Source: Beijerinckia sp. 28-YEA-48
GTDB taxonomy: Bacteria; Pseudomonadota; Alphaproteobacteria; Rhizobiales; Beijerinckiaceae
Reading direction: 5' to 3'
NCBI RefSeq assembly: GCF_900104955.1
Contig: NZ_FNSI01000001.1
Span: 4,312,001 to 4,376,000 of the forward strand
DNA length: 64,000 nucleotides
Position numbers and translations under genes: made by a program. This document shows positions 17,645-26,000 of this stretch, one piece after another. How positions within the stretch are numbered: the stretch's first letter is position 1; the number at the start of each line of letters is the position of its first letter. The notes under the pieces are model-generated. The model ran no database searches, was not told where the DNA came from, and was given only the letters and a program-made list of their open reading frames with translations.

Positions 17645-18691
17645 TCATCGGCCTTCGGCGATGGCGGTCGCGCGGTCGGCGATATGGTGCGGGGTGGCGA
17701 TGATCTTGTTGACATAGGCGCTCATCTCCTCGCCCCACATGGGCAGGATCTCAGCGCCGCGCTTTTCGGAATCCTCGCGATACCCTTTGTCCTGCAGCAT
17801 ATCGACGAAAGCCTGGCGGATGATGCCATAGGCCTTCTCGTTCATATCCGGCGGACCGGCGAAACCGCGACCGATGGTCGTGATCGATGTCATGAAAGTG
17901 AGGATGTCGCGCGCCTCCTGGTCCTGCGCCAGTTCGACAACCGTTGGCACATCCGGAAACATCGGATGGCGAAAATCGGAATATTGCACGATGACGCGAA
18001 CCTTCTTCTGATCAAGCCAGTCCTTGAGTTGTTCCTTGAACAGAATGGCTGGCGACACGGTGGCCTGGGTCTCGCCCCGCTCCATCGACACGCGGGTCTC
18101 GTTGGTGCCGGGATAGCCGCTGATCACCTTCCACTTCATGCCGAGAAGGACATTCATCGCCCGGGCGATGTCATTGTGCACGCCACCGACACCGACCGCC
18201 GCCGTGACGACCTCGGTCGTCTTCAGATCCGCGATGGTTTTAACCGGCGCGGTGTGCCAGACCATATGCACCGGCACATTCGGCGCGATGCGCACGATAT
18301 ATTTGAACTTGCTCGCATCGTAGCGCACGCCGGCCATATGGCGGGCTTGATTGGTCGCCACTTCCTGCGTCACCACGGCAATGGCCGTTCCGTCTTTCGG
18401 CGCCACGCTGGCGAGATAGTTAAGCGCGGTGATACCAGCGCCGCCGGGCATATAGCTGATCACCACGGTCGGATTGCCGGGAATGAACCGGCTCAGATAC
18501 TGGCTCGCCAGCATCCCATAGAGGCCATAACCCGTGTCGACCGTACTGCCCGGGAGAATGATGCGGATCTGCTTACCGGCGAAATAATCCTGCGCCTGGG
18601 CCGGCACCGCCAAAACAGTTGAGACAGTCAAGGCTGTGAAGCCGGTCGCGGCGAGCGCGCACCATGCCCGTGTGCTGCAAACGAGACGCAT
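17645..18691 (-). CDS. Tripartite tricarboxylate transporter (Bug/TctC) substrate-binding protein
   Basis: Periplasmic binding protein of 348 aa. A signal peptide ends at about AQA-QDYFAG (residue 33). The Bug fold is seen in IRIILPGSTVDTGYGLYGMLASQYLSRFIPGNPTVVISYMPGGAG, APKDGTAIAVV and FPDVPTVVELA. Bug proteins bind carboxylates, aromatics or small amides and hand them to TctAB membrane proteins or act as sensors. No tctA/tctB lies nearby. It is on the same strand as the arylsulfotransferase-like gene, starting 32 bp after that stop, so the two are likely co-transcribed. Confidence 0.9.
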   Translation of the reverse strand: MRLVCSTRAWCALAATGFTALTVSTVLAVPAQAQDYFAGKQIRIILPGSTVDTGYGLYGMLASQYLSRFIPGNPTVVISYMPGGAGITALNYLASVAPKDGTAIAVVTQEVATNQARHMAGVRYDASKFKYIVRIAPNVPVHMVWHTAPVKTIADLKTTEVVTAAVGVGGVHNDIARAMNVLLGMKWKVISGYPGTNETRVSMERGETQATVSPAILFKEQLKDWLDQKKVRVIVQYSDFRHPMFPDVPTVVELAQDQEARDILTFMTSITTIGRGFAGPPDMNEKAYGIIRQAFVDMLQDKGYREDSEKRGAEILPMWGEEMSAYVNKIIATPHHIADRATAIAEGR

Positions 18692-18723
18692 GTTCCCTCC
18701 CAGGATATGTGAAGTGCTAACTG

Positions 18724-19995
18724 TCAGGCCGGGCTGTGATCGGCGCGAAAAGCTGAGAACGCGCGCGGCTCCGGTGCGGCCCTGTCATCGACTTCGATGT
18801 CGAGAACGACCTCACCGTCCGAGGTCACTTCCAAGAGCCGTGCACAGCCACGCGTGCCGACATGAGTACCGGCTGGTTTGCCGTTGTCGTAACACAGGCC
18901 GCCGAAGGTGATCAGCGTGTTGCCGGTTTGCGGCAGGCGCCGCGCGCCGCCCTGGTAGCAGCCGAACAGAGCCGGCTGGCGCTCCTCGCCATATTGCCAG
19001 ATCTGCCTGATGGTTCGGCTCTTCTCGTCGATCTCGAATTCAACAGCGCGGCTGAAGTTCTCAGTCGGATCGACAGGTGTCTCGAATGCGCCAGCGCGGA
19101 AATTGCCATTGTCGAAACACAGAATGCGGCCCGGTCCAGTCACCGAGCAATCGTGCTGATGGAACTGCCAACGCACCGATGGGTCAGGCTTGAGCAGATA
19201 TTGCCGCCAGGGATCACGCCATTCGCTGGGATTGCCGAGGATCCAGCGCAGCCGTCCATCCTGGCGGCCGAATTTGATGATGCAATCCTGATGGCGCAGC
19301 GACACGACAAAGCAATCGTCGTTGGGATCATAGGTGACCGCATTGGCATGCGACCAATCATTGGTGCCGGGAAAGCCGAGATGATGCCAATAGTTGTCGA
19401 AACTGCCGTGGGTGATGCGATAGGGATCGATCAGATCGAAGATGTGATAGGCGCGCACCAGGCGACCCTCACGCGTGATCTCCTTCACCATATCGCCGAC
19501 GACCGCGGCCCGGTGGCGGGGCGCGTTGCGATCGGCACTGTTCGACGGCCAGTCGTCGAAAGAACGTTGCTCGGCATCGAGGATGAGGAAATTGCCGTTC
19601 GGCATCACATTCACCGTGTGATGCGTGTGGTTCACCGGCAGTTCGACACTGCGCAATGGCGGCGTCCGATCCTTCCACTTGTCGCGGGAATGCCAGGTGG
19701 CATGGATCGAACCGTCGGGGTTCACCTCGTAAATGATGCCCTGCATCGACTGGGAAAATAGAATTTTGCCATTGGGCAGGCAGCGCACGTCTTGCGAGGT
19801 TCCCTCGAAGCGACGCTCCAGCGCGATCTCACCCTCAGGTCCAACCCCGATCAGCCAGCCGACCGTCGTGCGCGGGCCAGCGCCGCCGCCGGGGCGGGTG
19901 GTGAAGTAAACCGTGCCAGGTTCGCGACGCCGCGCGTTGGACGTCCTGACGGTAATCGGCAAAGTGCCCGTTCGCGTCCACATGGTGTCCAGCAT
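18724..19995 (-). CDS. Arylsulfotransferase (ASST)-family protein
   Basis: A 423-aa beta-propeller protein of the ASST family, whose characterised members move sulfate between phenolic esters and phenols. Motifs seen: VNHTHHTVNVMPNGNFLILDAEQRSF, SHANAVTYDPNDDCFVVSLRHQDCIIKFGRQDGRLRWILG, and QFHQHDCSVTGPGRILCFDNGN, supplying the conserved histidines. The start at 19995 (MLDTMWT) has GGGGGGAAG just upstream. Unlike the classical periplasmic enzymes there is no signal peptide. It is co-directional with the Bug gene and divergent from an IclR regulator. Confidence 0.82.
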   Translation of the reverse strand: MLDTMWTRTGTLPITVRTSNARRREPGTVYFTTRPGGGAGPRTTVGWLIGVGPEGEIALERRFEGTSQDVRCLPNGKILFSQSMQGIIYEVNPDGSIHATWHSRDKWKDRTPPLRSVELPVNHTHHTVNVMPNGNFLILDAEQRSFDDWPSNSADRNAPRHRAAVVGDMVKEITREGRLVRAYHIFDLIDPYRITHGSFDNYWHHLGFPGTNDWSHANAVTYDPNDDCFVVSLRHQDCIIKFGRQDGRLRWILGNPSEWRDPWRQYLLKPDPSVRWQFHQHDCSVTGPGRILCFDNGNFRAGAFETPVDPTENFSRAVEFEIDEKSRTIRQIWQYGEERQPALFGCYQGGARRLPQTGNTLITFGGLCYDNGKPAGTHVGTRGCARLLEVTSDGEVVLDIEVDDRAAPEPRAFSAFRADHSPA

Positions 19996-20075
19996 TCTTC
20001 CCCCCACGCGATCTTGCCTGACTTTGACCGAGACGATTGATTTTTGGCGCTATCGCAGCAATGGAAAAGCGGTAT

Positions 20076-20094
20076 CGTGCCACTAGATGGCACG
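20076..20094. promoter_or_regulatory. Palindromic operator candidate between ASST and IclR genes
   Basis: CGTGCCACTAGATGGCACG has perfect 7-bp arms around a 5-bp centre. It lies in the divergent intergenic region, 37 bp upstream of the chosen IclR start and about 80 bp from the ASST start. Position and symmetry fit autoregulation by the IclR protein, but no experimental link is known to me. Confidence 0.45.
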
Positions 20095-20130
20095 TTCGCC
20101 AGCAAATCCACGCGGACTGGAGATTGGGCA

Positions 20131-20964
20131 ATGGAGGCTCTTCCGCAGATCCGCGCGGTGCATCGGGCGCTCGATGTGCTGGAGTTTCTGGCCGCCAACG
20201 GCCCCTCGGAACTGCACAGGCTCCATAAAGGCACCGGTCTGTCAAAAAGCACCTTGCGGCGCCTGCTGGCCACCTTGATGGAGCGGCGCTTCATCCGCCT
20301 GGGGCTGAGCGATGGCCTGTATCGTTCCAACATCGCCGCCTCGGACAGTTCCCATGCCGAGATGGTTGTGCGCATCGGCGAGCTGGTGGAGGCGGCCAAG
20401 CCGCATATGCTGGCGCTGACACGGGAGACCGAATGGCCCGTCGATCTACATATCTATGCCACCGGCCGGATGCGGATTCTGGAATCCACCTATGGTCAAA
20501 GCCCTTTTCCTTCGTCGAACATGCTGAAGCCCGACACCGAGCTGAGCGTTTTCGCCGCTGCGACCGGGCTGGCCTATCTGGCGGCCCTAAGCGAGAAACA
20601 GCTGATCGCGTTGATCGACACGCTCAAGGGTGAAAAATCGGCGTCACTCGAGCGTTTCGGACTGACAGCGCCCCTGTTGATCAACGATCTGATCAATATC
20701 CGCAGCGCCGGCTTTGCGACGCGACGCCAGTCCCGCACGGGGCTCGGCGATCGCAACGCCATCGCCGTGGCGCTTTATGACGGCCGCCAGCCGATCGGGG
20801 CTTTAGCGATCAGCTGGAAGCGCCAGCTGATGAATGCCTCAGCCTTCGCCGCGCTCCATCTTGACCGCCTGAAACAGGCAGCGGGTGCCATTTCAGCCTC
20901 ATTAAGTGGGGAGGACGAAGCCGGACGACCGGCCCCCGACGTTTATGCCTGGGACTACTCCTAG
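20131..20964 (+). CDS. IclR-family transcriptional regulator
   Basis: A 277-aa regulator with an N-terminal winged helix (residues 3-60: IRAVHRALDVLEFLAANGP, GLSKSTLRRLLATLMERRFI) and a C-terminal IclR effector domain (TEWPVDLHIYATGRMRILESTYGQSP, then TGLAYLAAL, RSAGFATRRQSRTGLGDRNAIAVAL). The ATG at 20131 is preferred over upstream starts because GGAG precedes it and a longer frame would run through the palindrome. Members such as PobR and PcaU control 4-hydroxybenzoate and protocatechuate genes. pobA follows 190 bp downstream, so control of pobA and/or the ASST-Bug pair is plausible. Confidence 0.9.
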   Translation: MEALPQIRAVHRALDVLEFLAANGPSELHRLHKGTGLSKSTLRRLLATLMERRFIRLGLSDGLYRSNIAASDSSHAEMVVRIGELVEAAKPHMLALTRETEWPVDLHIYATGRMRILESTYGQSPFPSSNMLKPDTELSVFAAATGLAYLAALSEKQLIALIDTLKGEKSASLERFGLTAPLLINDLINIRSAGFATRRQSRTGLGDRNAIAVALYDGRQPIGALAISWKRQLMNASAFAALHLDRLKQAAGAISASLSGEDEAGRPAPDVYAWDYS

Positions 20965-21153
20965 CGCATTTCCACCCGTGCCGGTTGGGCAAGCAAAAAC
21001 TGCCCTAGGTCAAAGAATCGCCGGCTTGGTTCTGCTTCAAGCTGGCCCTAATGGCCCAATCTTGTCTCCGGGGAGGACTTGTTTCCCAGGACGGCTTGAT
21101 TCTTGGGACAACTTGGGCCGATCCTTTGTTTCACCTGCGGGGTATATAAAACA

Positions 21154-22323
21154 ATGCATACGCAAGTCGCGATCATCGGCGCCGGACCTGCCGGGCTTTT
21201 CCTTTCGCATCTGCTGAAAGAAAAAGGCATCGAGAGTGTCATTCTGGAAAGCCGCAGCCGCGAATATGTGGAGGGACGCGTGCGCGCCGGCGTGCTGGAG
21301 GCTGGCACCGTCGACACGATGGCACGGCTCGGCCTCGATGAGCGGATGCGCCGCGAAGGCATGGTCGACAACGGCCTCGATATCCGTTTCAACGGCCGCA
21401 CCATTCATTTCGATCTGCCGGCGATGACCGGCCGCAGTGTCATGATCTATGGCCAGCAGGAAGTGGTGAAGGATCTGATCGCGGCACGGATCGCCGCCAA
21501 TGATCCGCTGATCTTCGAAGCCCCCGTCAGCCGTATCGAGGGCATCGAAAGCGATAAGGTGACGGTGCATTATCAGGAAGCGGGGGAACCCAAGACGCTC
21601 ACCTGCGATTATGTCGCCGGCTGCGACGGCTTTCACGGTATTGGTCGAGCGAGCATGCCGCAGAATGTGTTGAAGACCTTTCAACATGTCTATGACTTCG
21701 CCTGGTTCGGCGTACTCGCGCGCGCCCGGCCGCTTCATGAAATGACCTATTCCAATCACGATCGCGGCTTCGCCCTGTGCAGCCGCCGTTCGCTGTCAGT
21801 CTCACGCCTCTATCTGCAAGTGCGCGCCGACGAGAAGATCGAGAACTGGTCGGATGACCGCTTCTGGAGCGAGTTGCACACGCGCATGTACGATACGGAC
21901 AACGAGATCGTCGAAGGGGAAATTTTCCAGCGCGATCTGGCGCAATTGCGCGCTTTCGTCGCCGAGCCGATGCGGCACGGTCGCCTGTTCATCGCCGGCG
22001 ACGCAGCCCATATCGTGCCCCCGACCGGCGCCAAGGGGCTGAACGCGGCGGTGGCCGACGTGCGCGTCATGGCCAAAGCCTTTGGCGATTTCTATCGCAA
22101 CGGTTCCACCGTCGGGATCGACAGCTATTCGCAACAATGCGTCGAGCGCGTGTGGCGTGTGGTGCGCTATTCGACCCATATGTCGTCGCTGCTGCATCGC
22201 TTCGACCACACGCCGATGGATCGCAAACTGCAATTGGCCGAGCTTGAATCCCTCGCCAATTCACGCGCGGCACAGACGGCTATCGCCGAGCAATATGTCG
22301 GCCTAAACTCGGTCAACGACTAA
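21154..22323 (+). CDS. pobA: 4-hydroxybenzoate 3-monooxygenase
   Basis: FAD-dependent aromatic hydroxylase converting 4-hydroxybenzoate to protocatechuate with NADPH and O2. The 389-aa protein starts MHTQVAIIGAGPAGLFL (FAD Rossmann motif) and contains GRVRAGVLEAGTVD, CDYVAGCDGFHGIGRASMP (DG motif), NHDRGFALCSRRS and GDAAHIVPPTGAKGLNAAVAD, all characteristic of p-hydroxybenzoate hydroxylase. The length matches the Pseudomonas enzyme (394 aa). The start at 21154 places the FAD motif at the N-terminus. No protocatechuate ring-cleavage genes are in the window. A creatininase-like gene follows by 29 bp. Confidence 0.93.
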   Translation: MHTQVAIIGAGPAGLFLSHLLKEKGIESVILESRSREYVEGRVRAGVLEAGTVDTMARLGLDERMRREGMVDNGLDIRFNGRTIHFDLPAMTGRSVMIYGQQEVVKDLIAARIAANDPLIFEAPVSRIEGIESDKVTVHYQEAGEPKTLTCDYVAGCDGFHGIGRASMPQNVLKTFQHVYDFAWFGVLARARPLHEMTYSNHDRGFALCSRRSLSVSRLYLQVRADEKIENWSDDRFWSELHTRMYDTDNEIVEGEIFQRDLAQLRAFVAEPMRHGRLFIAGDAAHIVPPTGAKGLNAAVADVRVMAKAFGDFYRNGSTVGIDSYSQQCVERVWRVVRYSTHMSSLLHRFDHTPMDRKLQLAELESLANSRAAQTAIAEQYVGLNSVND

Positions 22324-22352
22324 ACTCAAAAACGATCGCAGCGGAGAAAAGC

Positions 22353-23174
22353 GTGGCGGACACATCGCTCTTTCACGACACGATGGCGGAAATGACCGCA
22401 ACGGCCATTACGGCCGCCGCGCAGCGTGGCGCCATCGCTCTGCTGCCGATCGGCGTTATCGAATGCCATGGGCCGCATCTGCCGGTGGGAACCGACGCGT
22501 TCATCGCGTTGGAACTCGCCCGGCTGACGCAGCGCTATGCTGCCGTAGCGGGGCGCGAATGTATCATCGCGCCGCCGTTCTACTGGGGCATCAATGGCAT
22601 TCTAGTCGACTTCCCCGGCAGTTTCCGCATTCGTCCGGAAACCGCCGCAGCGCTGCTGCGCGATGTCATTGACTCTCTTATCGCCAATGGCTTTCGCGAG
22701 GTGCTGCTGATCAGCCACCACGGCGATCGCATCCATAACGAAATGATCCGCGACGTGCTGAACGATCAGCACGCGCAGGGCAACACCGGCGCGCGCTGGC
22801 TCTATACGCCGTTTCGCTGGCGCATGTTCGAGCGGCTGGGGCTCACCGGCAAGGAACCGATCTGGGTGCCTTGGGAGCCGATCCCAGCGCTTGAGGATTT
22901 CAAGCTGACGGGGCTGCTCGGCGTCCATGCCGATGAATATGAAACCGCCGCCATCGTTCGCTACTTCCCCGACACGGTGGACTATGCCGCGCTGAAAACC
23001 GTCGAGCCGACGCGCCTCACCCTGGCCGATCTGCAGGAGTGGCGCACCGGCGGGGAAGCCGCAAAGCGGTTGACGCCAGGCGGCTATTTTGGTGCGCCCA
23101 ATCCGGTCGATCCGGATCTGTGGCGACACTATGATGAGACCGCGAAGGTGATGGCAACGGCGATCGCCGGCTGA
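22353..23174 (+). CDS. Creatininase-family amidohydrolase
   Basis: A 273-aa metal-dependent hydrolase of the creatininase/MftE superfamily. Metal-ligand motifs are visible: GVIECHGPHLPVGTD (Glu, His, Asp), LISHHGDRIHNEMI in place of the usual NGHGGN, and GVHADEYETA (Glu). Members cleave cyclic amides such as creatinine, or act in cofactor maturation. Here the substrate is unknown. It follows pobA closely on the same strand and precedes a nucleobase/nucleoside deaminase, so purine- or amide-nitrogen scavenging is possible. Confidence 0.85.
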   Translation: MADTSLFHDTMAEMTATAITAAAQRGAIALLPIGVIECHGPHLPVGTDAFIALELARLTQRYAAVAGRECIIAPPFYWGINGILVDFPGSFRIRPETAAALLRDVIDSLIANGFREVLLISHHGDRIHNEMIRDVLNDQHAQGNTGARWLYTPFRWRMFERLGLTGKEPIWVPWEPIPALEDFKLTGLLGVHADEYETAAIVRYFPDTVDYAALKTVEPTRLTLADLQEWRTGGEAAKRLTPGGYFGAPNPVDPDLWRHYDETAKVMATAIAG

Positions 23175-23256
23175 GCCTCAAGCGAACTGGTATCCCTGCT
23201 TCTTTGTGCCTATTCTTGCTCGATTGAATCGAACGCGTTGGGCAAGAGAGCTGGCT

Positions 23257-24270
23257 ATGAGCGACCTTAAAGCGGTGATCCGCGATCTACCGAAGTGCGA
23301 ATTGCACATTCACATCGAAGGCAGCCTCGAGCCCGAACTGATGTTTGCCTTGGCCCGGCGCAACGGCATTGCTCTGCCTTATGATTCAGTGGAGGCGGTG
23401 CGTCGCGCCTATCATTTCAGCCAGCTGCAGGATTTTCTCGACATCTATTATCAGGGCATGTCGGTCCTGATCACCGAACAGGATTTCTTCGATCTCGCCT
23501 GGGCCTATCTGGAGCGTGCGCACGCCGACAATGTTCGGCACGTGGAGATATTCTTCGATCCGCAGGGACATACCAGTCGCGGTGTTGCCTTCGAGACCGT
23601 GGTGGCTGGCCTCTACCGCGCTTGCCAGCAGGCAAAGGCGACATTCGGCATCGATGCGACGATGATCATGTGCTTCCTGCGCCATCTCGATGAGAGCGAT
23701 GCGGAACGCACACTCGAATCCGCCCTGGCGCACCGCGACAAGATCGTCGGCGTCGGGCTCGATTCCTCCGAGAAGGGCCATCCACCAAGCAAGTTCAAGA
23801 ATGTGTTCCGCAAAGCGCGCGATGCCGGCTTTCATCTCGTCGCCCATGCGGGCGAGGAAGGGCCGGCCGACTATGTCTGGGAGGCGATCGACATTCTTGG
23901 TGTCGAGCGGATCGATCATGGGGTGCGTTCGCTCGAAGACCCGGCGCTGATCAAGCGGCTGGCGCGCGATCGTATTCCGCTGACGGTCTGCCCGTTGTCC
24001 AATCTCAAGCTCGGCGTGGTTGCCGATCTCGCCGATCATCCGTTGCAACGGATGCTCGACAACGATCTCGTCGTCACTGTCAATTCCGACGATCCGGCCT
24101 ATTTCGGTGGCTATGTGGGAGAGAATTACACAGCCATCCAGTCGGCGCTCAATCTGTCCGAGGCCGAAGTGACGGCTCTGGCCCGCAATGGTTTTACCGC
24201 GGCCTTGATGAGCGATGGCGAGCGCGCCAGCGCGCTCGCCGCTTTCGATACGCCGCCCAAAAAGGCCTGA
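23257..24270 (+). CDS. Adenosine/adenine deaminase family protein
   Basis: A 337-aa zinc-dependent TIM-barrel deaminase. The metal and catalytic residues are in place: ELHIHIEGSLEPEL (HxH), HAGEEG (His and catalytic Glu), IDHG, and SDDPAYFGGY (Asp pair). The DPAYFGGYVGENY sequence is typical of the adenine-deaminase (Aah1-like) branch rather than adenosine deaminase, which points to adenine to hypoxanthine. The start at 23257 (MSDLKAVIRDLPKCELHIH) matches the family N-terminus; the frame itself extends 51 bp further upstream. It converges on the VOC gene 26 bp away. Confidence 0.9.
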   Translation: MSDLKAVIRDLPKCELHIHIEGSLEPELMFALARRNGIALPYDSVEAVRRAYHFSQLQDFLDIYYQGMSVLITEQDFFDLAWAYLERAHADNVRHVEIFFDPQGHTSRGVAFETVVAGLYRACQQAKATFGIDATMIMCFLRHLDESDAERTLESALAHRDKIVGVGLDSSEKGHPPSKFKNVFRKARDAGFHLVAHAGEEGPADYVWEAIDILGVERIDHGVRSLEDPALIKRLARDRIPLTVCPLSNLKLGVVADLADHPLQRMLDNDLVVTVNSDDPAYFGGYVGENYTAIQSALNLSEAEVTALARNGFTAALMSDGERASALAAFDTPPKKA

Positions 24271-24296
24271 ACGGCGGAACGCTTAAGCCTCAAGGA

Positions 24297-24842
24297 TCAG
24301 TGAGCGCTGTTCGTCACTTTCAATTCGTCGAGGGCGCTCGTGTCAGCCGCATCGTCATCGGTGAAGCGGTCGCCGAAGTCGAACATATCGTCGTGCTGGA
24401 AGCCGTCGATGCTCTGCACTTCCCACCAATTGTGGTCGAGGTCTTCCAGATAGAATGAGTAGACGCCGTGTTGCAGGTTCGGCTTCAGGACCTGTTTGAT
24501 CTTGTACTGTTCCTGGTACTTCAGGGCATTCTGATGGGCTTCGTCGACCTTCTCGCGGCTCTCGACATCGATGCCCCAATGGTTGAGCACGTTCAACGGA
24601 TGAACGTTGTCGCCCACTTCGACGCAGACGATGTGGAATTTCAGGCCGCAGCGAACGACCATGGCCGGCAGCGCATGGCGCACGCATTCCAGCCCCAGAA
24701 ATTCCTCATAGAATTTGCGGCTGTCCTTCATGTTGCGGCATTCCATCGTGCCATGCGACATGACATAGGGCTTGATGATCGACTTACGTTCCGCCGTCGG
24801 CTCGACAATACCGTCGACGATCATTTCGCGTGTGATACTCAT
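24297..24842 (-). CDS. VOC-family (glyoxalase/extradiol dioxygenase-like) protein
   Basis: A 181-aa single VOC module pair. Candidate metal ligands are the His in VMSHGTMECRNMKDSRKFYEEFLGLE, the His in NHWGIDVES and the Glu in DHNWWEVQ, so a metal site appears intact. Two-domain extradiol dioxygenases are about 300 aa, so a short dioxygenase or a lyase/isomerase is equally possible. The start at 24842 follows GGAGGGAG. The tail after residue 155 is very acidic (DDDMFDFGDRFTDDDAAD-like). It is transcribed just after the 2Fe-2S reductase gene (23 bp), likely one operon. Confidence 0.82.
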   Translation of the reverse strand: MSITREMIVDGIVEPTAERKSIIKPYVMSHGTMECRNMKDSRKFYEEFLGLECVRHALPAMVVRCGLKFHIVCVEVGDNVHPLNVLNHWGIDVESREKVDEAHQNALKYQEQYKIKQVLKPNLQHGVYSFYLEDLDHNWWEVQSIDGFQHDDMFDFGDRFTDDDAADTSALDELKVTNSAH

Positions 24843-24865
24843 CGTGTTCTCCCTCCACTCTTGAT

Positions 24866-25912
24866 TTAGCCGTCGACCTTCTCGGCGAGATCGGCTTGCG
24901 TCAGAAAACTGTCGGCGAAAAACGCGTCCTCCGGTAGTCCGTTTTCCGCAAAGTCGCGTCGGGCAGCTTCGACCATCGCTGGCGCCCCGCAAACATAGAC
25001 CTCGACCCCGGACATATCGCCAATCATATCCATCGCGACGCGATGTACCAGCCCTTGCCGACCCTCCCAGGCACAGGCCTGCGTCGGCTCGGACAGGACA
25101 GGAACATAAGTAAAATCACTGCGCGCCTGCGCCCAGGCTTGCGGCAGATCACCGAGATAGAGATCCTGGCGGGTGCGCGCGCCCCAGAACAAGGTGATCG
25201 GACGCCGCTTGTCGATCCCGCGCTCGAAAGCCCATTCGCACATCGCCTTAAGCGGCGCGAAACCGGTGCCGCCCGCCACCATGACAATTGGCTTGTCCGT
25301 ATCGTCGCGCAACGAGAACGACCCCAGCGGCCCCTCGAACTTCAACAAATCACGCTCTTTCAGCTTCGCCAGCACAGTTTCCGCGAACCAGCCACCCGGC
25401 AGATGGCGGATATGCAATTCGATCGCGATGACACCCGCCACTTCCGGCTTGGAGGCGATCGAATAGCTGCGGCGCGTATCATCAGGGAGGAGGAATTCGA
25501 CATGCTGCCCGGCAACGAATTTCATGTTTTCATTCAAAGGCAGGCGCAGATCCAGGATCGAGACATCCGGCGCTGGTCTTTCGATGCGGCTGACGCGGCA
25601 GGGAACCTTGCGCACCTTGACGCCGGCCAAGCCTTCCAGCTCCTTGACCTGAATGCGCAGATCCGAGCGCGCGCGCGCCTGACACAAGAAGGCAAGGCCC
25701 CGCGCGCGATCCTGTTCGCTGAAATAGGACGGATGCACATCGCCGAAATCCACCACGCCTTCGGCGATGATACCGCGACAGGCGCGACACATGCCGACGC
25801 GACAGCTGAACGGCATGGACAATCCAGCTTCGAGACCGGCATCGAGAATCTTCTGCTCGGCAGAGATCTCAAAGCTATGGCCGCTTGGCTCCAGCGTGAC
25901 CTTGTAGGACAT
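24866..25912 (-). CDS. 2Fe-2S ferredoxin / FAD / NAD(P)H oxidoreductase (oxygenase reductase)
   Basis: A 348-aa electron-transfer protein. An N-terminal plant-type ferredoxin domain carries cluster cysteines C37, C42, C45 and C77 (SCRVGMCRAC, FLCQ). Then come an FAD domain with RRSYSIAS and GPLGSFSL, and an NAD domain with MVAGGTGFAPLKAM and VYVCGAPAMV. This order is that of phenol hydroxylase, methane monooxygenase and CDP-6-deoxy-glucoseen reductases. The start at 25912 (MSYKVTLEPSG) fits the ferredoxin fold. It is followed by the VOC gene and divergent from the FAH gene. The partner oxygenase is not obvious here. Confidence 0.92.
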   Translation of the reverse strand: MSYKVTLEPSGHSFEISAEQKILDAGLEAGLSMPFSCRVGMCRACRGIIAEGVVDFGDVHPSYFSEQDRARGLAFLCQARARSDLRIQVKELEGLAGVKVRKVPCRVSRIERPAPDVSILDLRLPLNENMKFVAGQHVEFLLPDDTRRSYSIASKPEVAGVIAIELHIRHLPGGWFAETVLAKLKERDLLKFEGPLGSFSLRDDTDKPIVMVAGGTGFAPLKAMCEWAFERGIDKRRPITLFWGARTRQDLYLGDLPQAWAQARSDFTYVPVLSEPTQACAWEGRQGLVHRVAMDMIGDMSGVEVYVCGAPAMVEAARRDFAENGLPEDAFFADSFLTQADLAEKVDG

Positions 25913-26000
25913 GTCGCGCGCTGCCTCCCTGGCACGCAAAAGCAGTTGCGTGCATGTTCTCTTACCGGCAGACTAACATTCTACACCAGGGAGGGCAATT

